Assembly (NCBI GenBank): GCA_039029915.1
Contig: JBCCFD010000182.1
Coordinates: forward strand, 1-14,121
Direction: 5' to 3'
From: QQUD01 sp039029915
Lineage (GTDB): Bacteria > Chloroflexota > Anaerolineae > Promineifilales > Promineifilaceae
Length of the DNA: 14,121 nucleotides
This document shows positions 1 through 8,417 of this stretch, one piece after another. Each line of letters starts with the position of its first letter. The first letter of the stretch is position 1. The position numbers and the translations under genes are program-made. The notes under the pieces are model-generated. The model was given only the letters and a program-made list of their open reading frames with translations, ran no database searches and was not told the DNA's origin.

Positions 1-1560
1 GTAAATGCCCGGCTCGGGTGCCACTACATTAAAAGGGGGTACGGTCCACTGGGATAGATATTCGGCCCGTGGGAAGCCAGGCAGAGGTTGATTCGGTACG
101 CCATAGTAGGCTGGATCGGCCGTGCCAAACCAGCCTAGCCTGACAGATTCAACCTCGTTGTCTGTCATCCACTCTCGTAGGCGAATCAAATCTTGCCCCC
201 AATCTACGTTGCTATCCAACAGCCATTGAGCCCCGTTTTCAGGCCCGCCAATTAATTGGTTGAAGTAGCTCAAATAATTTGGGTAAATCCAAAGGTTGAT
301 AGCTAGAATGCACACAGCAACAAGAACTGTAAATGGTAAACCAATCTCCGACCCCCATGCTTTGTTCTCTATTCCCTGCTCTCTGATCCCCCATCTCCAA
401 TCCCCAATAATCAGTAAATAAATAAACGGCAAAATTGGCAGCAGATGACGATACCCAATATTCAAGCCGCTTTGCATACTGATCACGAAGTAAGCCAAAA
501 TGGGGATGAGGACAAACGTTGCCCGACCTCGGGTATCATCTTGACGAATGAGAAGAAAGGCAGCGAGCGCAAAAGCGATAAGCAACACGATCGGTGTCTT
601 GATGGCAAAAGTAATAGGGAAATAATTATTAAAGCCACCCTGCTGAAAACGGCCGTTTAAATAAGCCATTCGCCCTTCCGTGGAGATTAGCGTGATCTGC
701 TCAACCCCAGCCCAAAACGTAGGCATGGGTCCTTGCACGCTGTTCAATGATTGCAGAATGGGCGTTTTGAAGAAAAATAGCCCCCACTCAAACCCAAACA
801 CCACCCAAACGACCGCAATCGATGCTAAACCTGCCGTTAAAAACCAGAACAGCTTTTGTAGGGAGCGTCGCCCAGAAAGCGGCCATATGGCCATACCCAG
901 CCAAATTGGCACAAACACCAGAGCGGATAATTTGCTGCTAAACGCCAGCCCCATTCCCAATACAGCCCACGCCCAATGGTGCCAAGACCAGACTGCTTGT
1001 TGCCACAGCCGCCACAGCAAAAATGTGGCCAAGAAGATAAAAACCGTGCCGCCCATATCGGTTGTGACGTAACGGCCGTGTGCCATCAGATTTGGGTCAA
1101 AAAGGAGCAAAGGAATGATGAGCAGCGCAGACGGTCGTTTCCACAAGGCCAGCCCAAATCGATACCCCACCAGCGCGAGGCCTAGGGTTAATAGAATGAT
1201 GGGAATGCGAGCGAGAAAGACAGCCGTTTCCACATCATTTCCCCGTTGCCATAAAAGCTGATCCGCAAAGATATACCAATAGATATCAGGTGGTTGCTTG
1301 TCCCAGCTTGTGTGGTCGAAAGGGATATTCAGATCGGGAACAAGCAGGAGAGGTAAGGCGCTTAAGCTATTTGCTAGCGGAGGGTGCTCAAGGCTGAGCC
1401 GAGGATCGCCGCTGTTGACAAAACCGACACCGCGCCCGATGTGGTTTTGTTCATCCATCGTGATGCTGTCGTTGGCCATGCTGGTGAGGGCTAATCCCCA
1501 AAACAGCAAGATAACGGCCGTAATTAGCCAGCGTCGTTGTTCCCACAAAGCCTTTTCCAT
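1..1560 (-). CDS. GT39/PMT-like membrane glycosyltransferase, 3' end cut by window edge
   Basis: Reading the minus strand from ATG at 1560, the frame stays open for 520 codons to the window edge. The protein is very hydrophobic, with a first membrane segment near residues 11-28 and further ones near 113-160, 170-190, 196-228, 237-257 and beyond 310. GT-C/PMT hallmarks are visible: the acidic pair D36-E37 in the first outer loop, EHPP at 58-61, DPNLMAHG at 155-162 followed by TTD at 166-168, GLAFSSKLSAL at 204-214, and DSNVDWGQDL at 449-458. The family moves a sugar from a polyprenyl-phosphate donor to protein or lipid on the outer face of the membrane. The actual sugar and acceptor cannot be read from sequence. 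There is no clear ribosome site before the ATG but a TATAAT lies just upstream, so the mRNA may be leaderless. It is divergent from the YceI-like gene. Confidence 0.87.
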   Translation of the reverse strand, partial: MEKALWEQRRWLITAVILLFWGLALTSMANDSITMDEQNHIGRGVGFVNSGDPRLSLEHPPLANSLSALPLLLVPDLNIPFDHTSWDKQPPDIYWYIFADQLLWQRGNDVETAVFLARIPIILLTLGLALVGYRFGLALWKRPSALLIIPLLLFDPNLMAHGRYVTTDMGGTVFIFLATFLLWRLWQQAVWSWHHWAWAVLGMGLAFSSKLSALVFVPIWLGMAIWPLSGRRSLQKLFWFLTAGLASIAVVWVVFGFEWGLFFFKTPILQSLNSVQGPMPTFWAGVEQITLISTEGRMAYLNGRFQQGGFNNYFPITFAIKTPIVLLIAFALAAFLLIRQDDTRGRATFVLIPILAYFVISMQSGLNIGYRHLLPILPFIYLLIIGDWRWGIREQGIENKAWGSEIGLPFTVLVAVCILAINLWIYPNYLSYFNQLIGGPENGAQWLLDSNVDWGQDLIRLREWMTDNEVESVRLGWFGTADPAYYGVPNQPLPGFPRAEYLSQWTVPPFNVVAPEPGIY

Positions 1561-1569
1561 AGCGGGGTG

Positions 1570-1575
1570 ATTATA
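1570..1575 (-). promoter_or_regulatory. -10 box for the glycosyltransferase gene, leaderless start likely
   Basis: On the minus strand this is a perfect TATAAT, with its last base 10 bases before the A of the ATG at 1560. Transcription about 7 bases downstream would begin within 2-4 bases of the start codon. No good -35 hexamer is seen at 16-18 bases, and no Shine-Dalgarno site precedes the ATG. Confidence 0.45.
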
Positions 1576-1705
1576 TACAGGTGCCACAAATTTTCACCAG
1601 ACATCTGTATTTCGTAGAGGAAACGGATAAGTGAGAAGCAATACAGCTTGAAAACAACTGAGCTATTGTTTCTTTGAAACGTTGAGCGTCTTCAGCCTCT
1701 GTTTT

Positions 1706-1734
1706 TTGATTACTTGTTATGGTTTTCCTAAAAT
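1706..1734 (+). promoter_or_regulatory. Promoter of the YceI-like gene (TTGATT-N17-TAAAAT)
   Basis: TTGATT at 1706-1711 and TAAAAT at 1729-1734 are separated by exactly 17 bases. Only seven bases lie between the -10 box and the ATG at 1742, so the expected transcription start falls on the A of the start codon. With no ribosome site before that ATG, this reads as a leaderless mRNA. It also argues against the in-frame TTG at 1682, which would lie upstream of the promoter. Confidence 0.5.
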
Positions 1735-1741
1735 ACAAGAC

Positions 1742-2440
1742 ATGTTCAAAAACAAATCAAATCTAGGTCTAATTATTCTGCTCTTGGTGGGGTTGGGTTT
1801 AGTTATCTTTATTATTGCAATTGCTTTTCGTCCTGCAGTTGAGAATGGAGGATCTACGGATTTTGCCTTTGTGCCTTTTTCGTCTGATCAGGTTCCTCAG
1901 GGGGCCACTCTTTTCGAAATACAGTCTGAATCGTCTGAGGCTCGCTACGTGATTGGGGAAATATTACGCGGCAGTCCAAAAACCGTGATCGGTCAAACCG
2001 ATGAAGTGGGCGGGCAGTTAGTGGTTAATTTTGATAATTTGCCTTTGGTTGAATTTAGTGACGTTGCCGTTCTGGCCAGCACATTCCAAACGGATAACAG
2101 TATGAGAGACGGTGCCACGCGCGATCGGATTTTGTTCACGAATGAGTTTCCGCTGATCAAATTTGAACCAGAGACACTGATAGATTTACCGGAATCAATC
2201 AATGTTGGCGACACGGCCGAATTTCAAATTGAAGGACCGCTTACCATCAAGGGTATCTCCAATACAGAAACCTTTGAAGTTATCGCTACGGTCGTTTCTG
2301 AAACCGAAATCGATCTCTTTGCAACGACTCAAATTATGCGTGAGTCATATGATCTGAACGTTCCCAATGTGCCGGGTGTGGCCAACGTTGATGAAGCCGT
2401 TATTCTTGAGTTGGATTTGATTTTAACGGCCGTTGACTAG
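1742..2440 (+). CDS. Membrane-anchored YceI-like domain protein
   Basis: The 232-residue protein starts with a short basic stretch (MFKNK) and one hydrophobic segment at about 8-28, an uncleaved anchor or signal peptide without a lipobox cysteine. Residues 56 to the end show the YceI pattern of alternating beta strands: an opening FEIQ..S.ARYVIGE, a mid-domain F.TDNSMRD..., then GPLTIKG and a closing strand. Known YceI proteins form a lipocalin-like barrel that binds polyisoprenoids or other amphiphiles outside the cytoplasm. The ligand here is unknown. I chose the ATG over an in-frame TTG 60 bases upstream because a promoter fits between them and the extra residues would precede the anchor. 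It converges on the HD-domain gene. Confidence 0.75.
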   Translation: MFKNKSNLGLIILLLVGLGLVIFIIAIAFRPAVENGGSTDFAFVPFSSDQVPQGATLFEIQSESSEARYVIGEILRGSPKTVIGQTDEVGGQLVVNFDNLPLVEFSDVAVLASTFQTDNSMRDGATRDRILFTNEFPLIKFEPETLIDLPESINVGDTAEFQIEGPLTIKGISNTETFEVIATVVSETEIDLFATTQIMRESYDLNVPNVPGVANVDEAVILELDLILTAVD

Positions 2441-2441
2441 T

Positions 2442-2481
2442 GGTGCGCCAAACAAATATTGACGGGTAAGTTTGGCGCACC
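2442..2481. terminator. 12-bp perfect inverted repeat after the YceI-like gene
   Basis: GGTGCGCCAAAC at 2442-2453 pairs perfectly with GTTTGGCGCACC at 2470-2481 across a 16-base loop, starting two bases after the stop codon. It lies between two convergent genes, where a bidirectional terminator is expected. No T run follows on either strand, so it may instead be a 3'-end stabilising stem or a rho-dependent stop. Confidence 0.45.
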
Positions 2482-2513
2482 TTCGAGTAGTCCTAGTCAT
2501 CATGTTGCCTAGC

Positions 2514-2553
2514 AAAAGAAGTTTGGTGGACTACTAGGGTTAAGACTTCTTTT
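2514..2553 (-). terminator. Weak stem with T tract after the HD-domain gene
   Basis: AAAAGAAGT (2514-2522) and ACTTCTTTT (2545-2553) form a 9-bp stem directly after the stop codon of the minus-strand HD gene. Read on that strand the stem ends in four T residues. It is A/T-rich and its loop is long, so it is at best a weak intrinsic terminator. Confidence 0.3.
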
Positions 2554-2554
2554 A

Positions 2555-3187
2555 TCAAAGAGAGTCAATCGGATACTTGGCAAGTTTTTTTTGAATTAAT
2601 TCGATGTTTCGTTGTTTTTGTTTGCGGCAAATGCTCTGGGCTGCTTGCGTAAAGTAAGTGTGGTTTTGTAAAAAATCAAGCTGATTTTTAAGCCACGCTT
2701 CCTGTGTAAATGGCCGATTTAAATACCTAAACTCGTCTCGAAGCGCTTGGTTTCGAGTAAAGAAATCTTTGCGTCCGAGCACCTCTAAGTCAGCGTCAGC
2801 CAAAATCATTTCAGCCAATGTTTGGGGAGATTGGGGCAGTCGCGTGGCCCCAATCATATTGCTGATTGTTTCAATTTGGGGCTTATTAAATCCATATTTT
2901 GGCAGGATTTTTTGAACTTCCCGAATACTCATCCACTCGTGGTTTTGGGGAAATGTAATGAACCCAATGTCGTGATAGGCGACTGCAACTTGAAGCAGTT
3001 CTAGCTCTTTTTCTGGCAGTTGTTCTATTTTGGCAAAGCGAGAAACGGCCGTTGCCACTTCAACTTGCGTATGCCAAACATTATGATAGGTAAATGATTT
3101 AGGAAGCTCGGCACGCAATTTAAGCAACGCGTATTGGATAGCTTCCTCAAAATTGGGTTCTTGCATCAGTTTAATTTTACCAGACAC
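2555..3187 (-). CDS. HD-domain phosphohydrolase of unknown substrate
   Basis: The 210-residue protein carries the HD-superfamily metal set: H35 (YHNVWHT, 34-40), the H72-D73 doublet in AYHDIG, a further H83-E84, and D131/D133 in ADADLEVLG. These enzymes are metal-dependent phosphatases or phosphodiesterases, often acting on nucleotides. No partner domain is present, so the substrate cannot be named. GTG at 3187 is preferred over the in-frame ATG at 3166 because a strong Shine-Dalgarno site (TAGGGGG, 3196-3202) sits 8 bases before the GTG, whereas nothing similar precedes the ATG. It follows the mannosidase stop by 81 bases on the same strand and could be the last operon gene or have its own promoter. 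I see no function linking it to sugar uptake. Confidence 0.8.
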   Translation of the reverse strand: MSGKIKLMQEPNFEEAIQYALLKLRAELPKSFTYHNVWHTQVEVATAVSRFAKIEQLPEKELELLQVAVAYHDIGFITFPQNHEWMSIREVQKILPKYGFNKPQIETISNMIGATRLPQSPQTLAEMILADADLEVLGRKDFFTRNQALRDEFRYLNRPFTQEAWLKNQLDFLQNHTYFTQAAQSICRKQKQRNIELIQKKLAKYPIDSL

Positions 3188-3195
3188 AGAAATAG

Positions 3196-3202
3196 CCCCC
3201 TA
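3196..3202 (-). promoter_or_regulatory. Ribosome binding site fixing a GTG start
   Basis: On the minus strand this reads TAGGGGG, ending 8 bases before GTG at 3187. It is the evidence for the GTG start of the HD-domain gene, since the alternative ATG 21 bases downstream has no comparable site. Confidence 0.6.
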
Positions 3203-3268
3203 AATCTTAAATTTGCATAGAGAGAAGTAGCTTATACGAGAAACGTAACACGAGCGTGACAGCCGCTA

Positions 3269-6200
3269 TCAAAAAAGAGACGTGACGAGGCTGAATGTGT
3301 TTATTTCATAAGGGTCGTGTGGGGCGTGAAACGCGTTTCCATCAAGTATCCTGATCTCTTCAGGATTTTTTTCAAGCAAATCTGTCTGGCCTACAGAGCT
3401 AAGATCGGCGCAAATTGAAATTTTTGGGTTGCTGTGCGTGCCGTGGGCATCAAAGGTACGCAAAATAATATTCTGCCCAACTTCCGCTTGTTTTAACACC
3501 TCAACAATGATGCTTTTAGAGCCGACCTGCAGAAAGGAGTAGTTTTCAGGGATTTTGCCTAGCGTAGCTGGATTGGCATGATTAATTTCCACACCAATTG
3601 CAGGGCAGTTTAGCGCATAGGCGTGCCGGGTGACCTGCCCAGTTCGCCAATTACCAGCATGCGGTAGAAGCGAATAAGTGAATCGATGCAAACCAATGTC
3701 GCTTCGAGGCGTGGGGCGCGTCGGGCTACGAACAAGAGACAATCGGAGAACGTTTTCATGGATATCGTAGCCGTATTTGCAATCATTTAAAAGCGACACC
3801 CCGTAATCACCTTCTGATAAATCGGCCCACTTGTGGCCGCAAACTTCATATTTAGCCTGGTCCCACTTTGTGTTGCGGTGGGTTGGGCGCTCGATGTGTC
3901 CAAAGGGCAAATCATAGGTGGCTGTTCGAGAGCGAATGCGCAGAGGAAAGGCTACTTTGAGAAGCTTTTTTGAATCTTGCCAATCGACCTCCGTCTGAAA
4001 ATCAATGCGGGGGCTGTTGCTATACAGTAGCATTTTCTGCGTAATCGTTGAATTTAAGACGCGCCAAGCGGCTGTAAATACTGCAAAAATCGGGCCATTT
4101 TCTATAAGCTGCCACGGTTCAATTTGCTCAACAGGATATTGGTATGTTTCGAAATGGTAGGCGATGTCCCACGCCCCAAACTTTTTACCGGGATCATCTT
4201 CAAAAACTTGGAACTGATTGCCCGCCGCTGACAGAATTTCCCGCTTTTCTAGCCTATCCATGATTTGGGCTAGGTTGCCGTCGTGGTCAAGCGTGATTTG
4301 ATAATATGCTGTTTTGATTTGATTGTTAGAAAAGGTGGCCACGTTGGGAAATACGGCCGTTTCTCTCGATACAAATTCGCCGACCGTCCAGCCAAGTGAT
4401 GGTAATCTTGGCTGAACCCAAGTTTTATCTTCCCAATGTTGAACAGGAATCGTCGACCCATCGTAAAGCGTCATTGCTTTTGCCTGAGGTTGATCAGCAA
4501 ACGCTATCAGCTCTGTCCTATCCCAAGACAGCGTGTTTATTAACAGAACATCTTTGTCTGAGGCAATGTTTTTCTGAAAAAAGACCATCAAGCTTTGATA
4601 AATGGCCTCACCGATTTCAAATAGTTCAGCATAGTCAGCCTTAATATCAGACACAACCTCAGCCACGTGGGTTCCCGGCAGCGTGTCATGAAACTGATTA
4701 AGCAATAAGAGCTTCCAACCCTCGTTGAGCGCTTCTTGAATGCGCGGACCGCCAAATAAACTTGCCAGTGCGCTCAAAATTTCAATATCTCTGTAAAAAA
4801 GCTCAGCCCTGCGGTTATTGCGCTTTAAAAAACTCTTGCTGGTGTAGGTGCCACGGTGGGCTTCTAAATACAGCTCATCGTCCCACACAGATAGCTGCTC
4901 AGCGTGGTTGGCTAAATTTTGGAAAAAATTTTCCGTTAAGGTAATTTGGGTTTTGGGCAATCCGGGAAATTGCTTGGCACGCAAACTTGATTCGACCATT
5001 TCCCGAGTGGGCCCTCCGCCACCATCTCCCCATCCATAAACGAATAAATTTTCGGGCGAAATCTGCTTTTCTCGAAAATCATTCCACTGTCGGCGCAAAT
5101 TGCTGTATTTCAAATTTTGAGCGAAGTGGGTAGGGGGAAAGTGGGTTATTATTTGACTGCCGTCAAGACCGCGCCAGTAAAAAGAATCGTATGGAAACAC
5201 ATTGGTATCATTCCAAATGTTGAGCTTTGATGTGAGCAGGTAATCCACCCCCGCTTTTTTAAGGATTTGGGGCAACGTGTAGACAAGACCAAACACGTCT
5301 GGCATCCAGCAAATTGAGGTATCAACCCCAAGCTCGTCCTGAATAAAACGCTTGCCAAACATAATTTGGCGCACCCAACTTTCTGGCCCGATGATATTGG
5401 CGTCTGGTTCAACGTAAAGCGCGCCAATGACTTCCCAGCGTCCTTGAGCGATCCAATATTTAACCTCTTCAAACATGGCTGGATAATGTTCTTTTAGCTT
5501 TTCATAAAGAAATGGCTGGCTTTGACTGTAAATATAGTCAGGGTACTCACGAAGCAGGCTAAGCATATTCGAAGTCGTACGGCCGTTTTTCCGGTAGGTT
5601 TCGTTGATAGACCACAAATAAACGATGTCGAGATGAGAATGAGCGCAAATATTAATGAGCCCTTTATGTCGATAATAGTCGCTTTCAAATAGATGCTCTT
5701 TTAAATAGACACTCATCTTTTTGGCGGCATGGTGCGCCGCTTCTGCAGTGGGTAACATCGGGCCTAAAATGCGACACGCTTCTTCAAGATGTGCCAAAAG
5801 AAACCCTTCTATCTCAAACTGCTCATCGGATTGCCAGTAGTGCAGGTAGGCGTTAAAGACAAAGCGTATGTCAAAAACGGCCGTTTCAACGACTGGGTCT
5901 CTCAACACCATATTGGCTCGCTTAAAGGTGTGATACTCTCGCTCGTCGTGACGCCGATCGTCGTAGGGATAGTTGATGATGAACGCTTCCATTTCAAGCG
6001 TGAGCGGGTGGTCTGCGGTGGCAAATTCGCCTAAAGGAACCAAGCTGCGGTTGAAATCAAGCCCCTGCCATAAACGGCCGTTGATGCTTAACTGCGTCTC
6101 TCCCCCATCCAGATCAATATCTAAAAATGTATCAGGTCCGGCATGGCTTTCAGGAATGATCACCTGCTTTTTGAAAAAAGCCGTGGTATTTGGGCCGCCC

Positions 6201-6409
6201 CATTGCTCACCTAGCGTGATGACTTGCCAATCGGCATCAAGCGGTTTGTACTGCCCTGGTCCTAAAAACTCAGCTCGACGATAGGCCCATGACGTAAGCG
6301 GAATGGCTTCCCTCAATGCAAACGCCTCCAATCGTTCAATGTGGCGCTTTATCCAATCTTGAGGCAGGTCGGCACTCCGATCGTTATCTTTTGGCTTGCG
6401 TCGAGGCAT
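3269..6409 (-). CDS. Cytosolic GH38 alpha-mannosidase
   Basis: The 1046-residue protein matches the length of the bacterial/MAN2C1 type of glycoside hydrolase family 38, retaining zinc enzymes that cleave alpha-mannosidic bonds. Numbering from ATG at 6409: a non-catalytic beta-rich region occupies about 1-240; the catalytic domain starts with AHSHLDIVYLW, giving zinc ligands H259 and D261; the nucleophile is D371 in WMPDVFG; the helical middle domain follows near 515-580 and includes NQFHDTLPGTH, with the last zinc ligand at H574; the rest is the C-terminal beta-sandwich region. There is no signal peptide, so it should act on imported mannosides. ATG 6409 is chosen over GTG 6487 because GGAG lies five bases upstream of it. 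It is the fourth gene after binding protein and two permeases. Linkage specificity and exact substrate cannot be told. Confidence 0.92.
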   Translation of the reverse strand: MPRRKPKDNDRSADLPQDWIKRHIERLEAFALREAIPLTSWAYRRAEFLGPGQYKPLDADWQVITLGEQWGGPNTTAFFKKQVIIPESHAGPDTFLDIDLDGGETQLSINGRLWQGLDFNRSLVPLGEFATADHPLTLEMEAFIINYPYDDRRHDEREYHTFKRANMVLRDPVVETAVFDIRFVFNAYLHYWQSDEQFEIEGFLLAHLEEACRILGPMLPTAEAAHHAAKKMSVYLKEHLFESDYYRHKGLINICAHSHLDIVYLWSINETYRKNGRTTSNMLSLLREYPDYIYSQSQPFLYEKLKEHYPAMFEEVKYWIAQGRWEVIGALYVEPDANIIGPESWVRQIMFGKRFIQDELGVDTSICWMPDVFGLVYTLPQILKKAGVDYLLTSKLNIWNDTNVFPYDSFYWRGLDGSQIITHFPPTHFAQNLKYSNLRRQWNDFREKQISPENLFVYGWGDGGGGPTREMVESSLRAKQFPGLPKTQITLTENFFQNLANHAEQLSVWDDELYLEAHRGTYTSKSFLKRNNRRAELFYRDIEILSALASLFGGPRIQEALNEGWKLLLLNQFHDTLPGTHVAEVVSDIKADYAELFEIGEAIYQSLMVFFQKNIASDKDVLLINTLSWDRTELIAFADQPQAKAMTLYDGSTIPVQHWEDKTWVQPRLPSLGWTVGEFVSRETAVFPNVATFSNNQIKTAYYQITLDHDGNLAQIMDRLEKREILSAAGNQFQVFEDDPGKKFGAWDIAYHFETYQYPVEQIEPWQLIENGPIFAVFTAAWRVLNSTITQKMLLYSNSPRIDFQTEVDWQDSKKLLKVAFPLRIRSRTATYDLPFGHIERPTHRNTKWDQAKYEVCGHKWADLSEGDYGVSLLNDCKYGYDIHENVLRLSLVRSPTRPTPRSDIGLHRFTYSLLPHAGNWRTGQVTRHAYALNCPAIGVEINHANPATLGKIPENYSFLQVGSKSIIVEVLKQAEVGQNIILRTFDAHGTHSNPKISICADLSSVGQTDLLEKNPEEIRILDGNAFHAPHDPYEINTFSLVTSLF

Positions 6410-6450
6410 TATGACTCCGTTTGAGCATGAAAATTGTGAAAACCAAAAAG

Positions 6451-6543
6451 TATCTTGAAAAGAAATGGCTGAATTTTTGGGTTTCACCGAGTAAATTTCA
6501 CATTTCCAACCTGTTTTATTTCAAGATATTTTGTGAAATTTAC
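6451..6543 (-). promoter_or_regulatory. Two interleaved inverted repeats between permease and mannosidase genes
   Basis: GTAAATTTCACA (6491-6502) is the exact reverse complement of TGTGAAATTTAC (6532-6543), and TATCTTGAAA (6451-6460) of TTTCAAGATA (6519-6528). The stems cross, so an mRNA could form one or the other, or a pseudoknot. No T run follows, so this is not an ordinary terminator. The same stretch holds a loose promoter candidate for the mannosidase (TTGAAA 6519-6524, TGAAAT 6495-6500 on the minus strand, 18-base spacing). Confidence 0.4.
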
Positions 6544-6551
6544 ATATTCTT

Positions 6552-7469
6552 TTACGATTTTACTGCCCCACCGGTAAGGCCAGCAATGAAGTATTTTTGA
6601 AATACGGTGAAGATGAGCAAAACAGGCAGACTGGCCATTAATGCGGCTGCGGCAATAAGGTGCCATGAGCCGCTGCCGTATTCACCGAAGAAATTGTATA
6701 ACCCAACGGTGTAGGGTAAATTCTCTTGACCCCGACTTAGTGCCAGAACCAGTAGAAACTCGTTCCAGGCTCGGGTGAATGAGAAAATAGCGGCTGTTGC
6801 TAGACCCGGCGCGGCCAGCGGAAGCATAATGCGCCAAAATGTTGTAAATTGGCTGGCACCATCAATTTCCGCAGAATCAATCAGTTCTCTAGGCATCACT
6901 TTAAAATACCCCAGCATCAACCACGTATTAAATGGGGTTACGAGCACAATTAGCGCCAGCGCTACCCCCCAAAACGTAAACGCTAAGCGAAGCACTGACA
7001 GCACTAAAAACAATGGAACGATCAATAGCACAATAGGGATTTGTTGAGCAAGCAGGACAAATCCACGCATAAATCCGCTTAGCGGGAATCGGTAGGTGGC
7101 CAGCACGTAACCCGCCATCGTGCTAATTACTAAGCTGACAGATGTGGTCACCACACCAAGCTTTAGACTGTTCCAAAACGGCCGTATTCCGGGAAGGAGA
7201 GCAGGCCCTTCAAGCACCGTTTCATCGCCTATTTCAATAGTCGGCACAAACTCTTCCCCACCGCCAAAACCCCGATCGCGAAGCACCTCTCCAAAATTCT
7301 GCAGCGAAAAACTGCGCGGGATAAAGGTCGGTGGGTAGGTGTTCGTTTCTAGAGGCGACTTGATTGATGCTCCGACCATCCAGAACAAAGGCACAATCGC
7401 AAATAGCAGCCACAGTCCGAGCAGTACATAGGTGATAACTTTCCAAGACGTTGAGGTTGTTTTAGGCAT
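6552..7469 (-). CDS. MalG-like sugar ABC transporter permease (CUT1)
   Basis: This 305-residue inner permease has a first membrane segment at about 11-31, a periplasm-type loop at 32-95, and further segments near 102-124, 134-160, 166-188, 221-241 and 270-293. The EAA loop that docks the ATPase is at about 195-221, with ELIDSAEIDGA leading to IMLPLAAPG; the position of the first alanine pair is the less usual DSAE. It pairs with the upstream permease to form the CUT1 channel for oligosaccharides. Its ATG directly follows the TAA of that gene with no spacer (TAAATG), and its ribosome site GGGGAGGA lies inside the end of the upstream gene, so translational coupling is likely. The extracellular loop at 65-95 is glycine- and acid-rich. 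Confidence 0.92.
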   Translation of the reverse strand: MPKTTSTSWKVITYVLLGLWLLFAIVPLFWMVGASIKSPLETNTYPPTFIPRSFSLQNFGEVLRDRGFGGGEEFVPTIEIGDETVLEGPALLPGIRPFWNSLKLGVVTTSVSLVISTMAGYVLATYRFPLSGFMRGFVLLAQQIPIVLLIVPLFLVLSVLRLAFTFWGVALALIVLVTPFNTWLMLGYFKVMPRELIDSAEIDGASQFTTFWRIMLPLAAPGLATAAIFSFTRAWNEFLLVLALSRGQENLPYTVGLYNFFGEYGSGSWHLIAAAALMASLPVLLIFTVFQKYFIAGLTGGAVKS

Positions 7470-8372
7470 TTACACATCCTCCCCAGACCAGCGAACAAAG
7501 AAGTAGGTCATAACAATGTTAACGAGAAGCAGAAACATCGAAATAGCGGCGCCGTAACCAAATCGACCCTGCGTAAATGAGATGTCATACATGTAGAGCG
7601 AGGCCACTGAGCTATTATTGAGTGGACCCCCACCCGTCATTACAAATATGAGATCGAAGACGTTGAGCGTGGCCATCGTGGCATAAAGCAGATTGAGTAA
7701 TGTAAACGGCCGTAATAAGGGAATCGTGATCCGTCTAATCATTTGCCAAGGACTCGCCCCATCAATGGCCGCCGCTTCAAATAAATCTTCCGAAATACTT
7801 TGTAAGCCAGACGTATGAATCAGCATCGCAAACGCCGTGCCCCGCCAAACGTTGGCCAGGATGATGGCCGGCATCACTATCGTTCGGTCTGCAAGCCACG
7901 AAACGGGATCAAGTCCCAGCCCCAGCAAAACTTGATTAGCTAACCCCAGTCGGCTGTCATAAATAAACACCCAAGAGTAAGCCACAACGACATTAGCCGT
8001 GACCCACGGCAACAGCACGAGCGAGCGAATTAACCGTTTACCAACAATAAAATCCTGATTGAGCAGAAGGGCTAACCCAATGCCCAAAGCAATTTGTAGC
8101 ACCACCGAGCCAGCCACGAAGAAAACAGTATTAGGCACAATTTTGCGCCAAAACGTGGTGTCAGCTAGAAGGTCACGATAATTTTCTAATCCGACGAAAC
8201 TAATATCTTGCCCGCCGGCCATTGCCGCTAAGCTTAAATCTTGCAGGCTCCAAATTGCTCCACGCACCAGAGGGTAAATCATGAGCAGAATGTAGATAAC
8301 GAGAAGCGGTGTTAAAAAAGCGTACGAAAACGCAATCCGCCTTTGTCTGTCGGTAAAAAACAGAGTATTCAT
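7470..8372 (-). CDS. MalF-like sugar ABC transporter permease (CUT1)
   Basis: The 300-residue permease has membrane segments near 15-37, 82-105, 114-138, 166-190, 221-242 and 274-296. The ATPase-docking EAA loop EAAAIDGASPW starts at E199, with D204-G205, and ends in ITIPLLRP. GGGP followed by NNSS near 247-254 is typical of MalF partners. With the MalG-like gene it forms the translocation pore. The start is uncertain: ATG 8372 gives the usual MalF-type N terminus (MNTLFFTDRQRR), but no good ribosome site precedes it, and in-frame GTG 8384 and TTG 8432 also exist. The gene is separated from the binding-protein stop by 208 bases that contain two hairpins. No ATP-binding subunit is encoded in the window; many CUT1 systems share an MsmX-type ATPase encoded elsewhere. 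Confidence 0.9.
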   Translation of the reverse strand: MNTLFFTDRQRRIAFSYAFLTPLLVIYILLMIYPLVRGAIWSLQDLSLAAMAGGQDISFVGLENYRDLLADTTFWRKIVPNTVFFVAGSVVLQIALGIGLALLLNQDFIVGKRLIRSLVLLPWVTANVVVAYSWVFIYDSRLGLANQVLLGLGLDPVSWLADRTIVMPAIILANVWRGTAFAMLIHTSGLQSISEDLFEAAAIDGASPWQMIRRITIPLLRPFTLLNLLYATMATLNVFDLIFVMTGGGPLNNSSVASLYMYDISFTQGRFGYGAAISMFLLLVNIVMTYFFVRWSGEDV

Positions 8373-8398
8373 AAGCAATTTCACATTGAGGATACGTC

Positions 8399-8417
8399 CG
8401 ACCGATACTGTCGGTCG
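8399..8417. promoter_or_regulatory. CGACCGA/TCGGTCG inverted repeat before the MalF-like gene
   Basis: CGACCGA (8399-8405) and TCGGTCG (8411-8417) form a 7-bp G/C-rich inverted repeat with a five-base centre, ending 27 bases before the ATG at 8372 on the minus strand. In RNA it would be a compact hairpin in the leader of the permease cistron; on DNA it could be an operator. It shares no sequence with the LacI-type boxes. Confidence 0.4.

Noticed and set aside
445..1570. Several plus-strand reading frames of 69-130 codons
   Set aside because: They lie opposite a continuous 520-codon minus-strand frame with clear GT39/PMT motifs, have unlikely compositions and no ribosome sites.
6410..6487. 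A 26-residue N-terminal extension of the mannosidase from GTG 6487
   Set aside because: ATG 6409 has a GGAG site five bases upstream; the GTG has none, and the extension shows no signal peptide.
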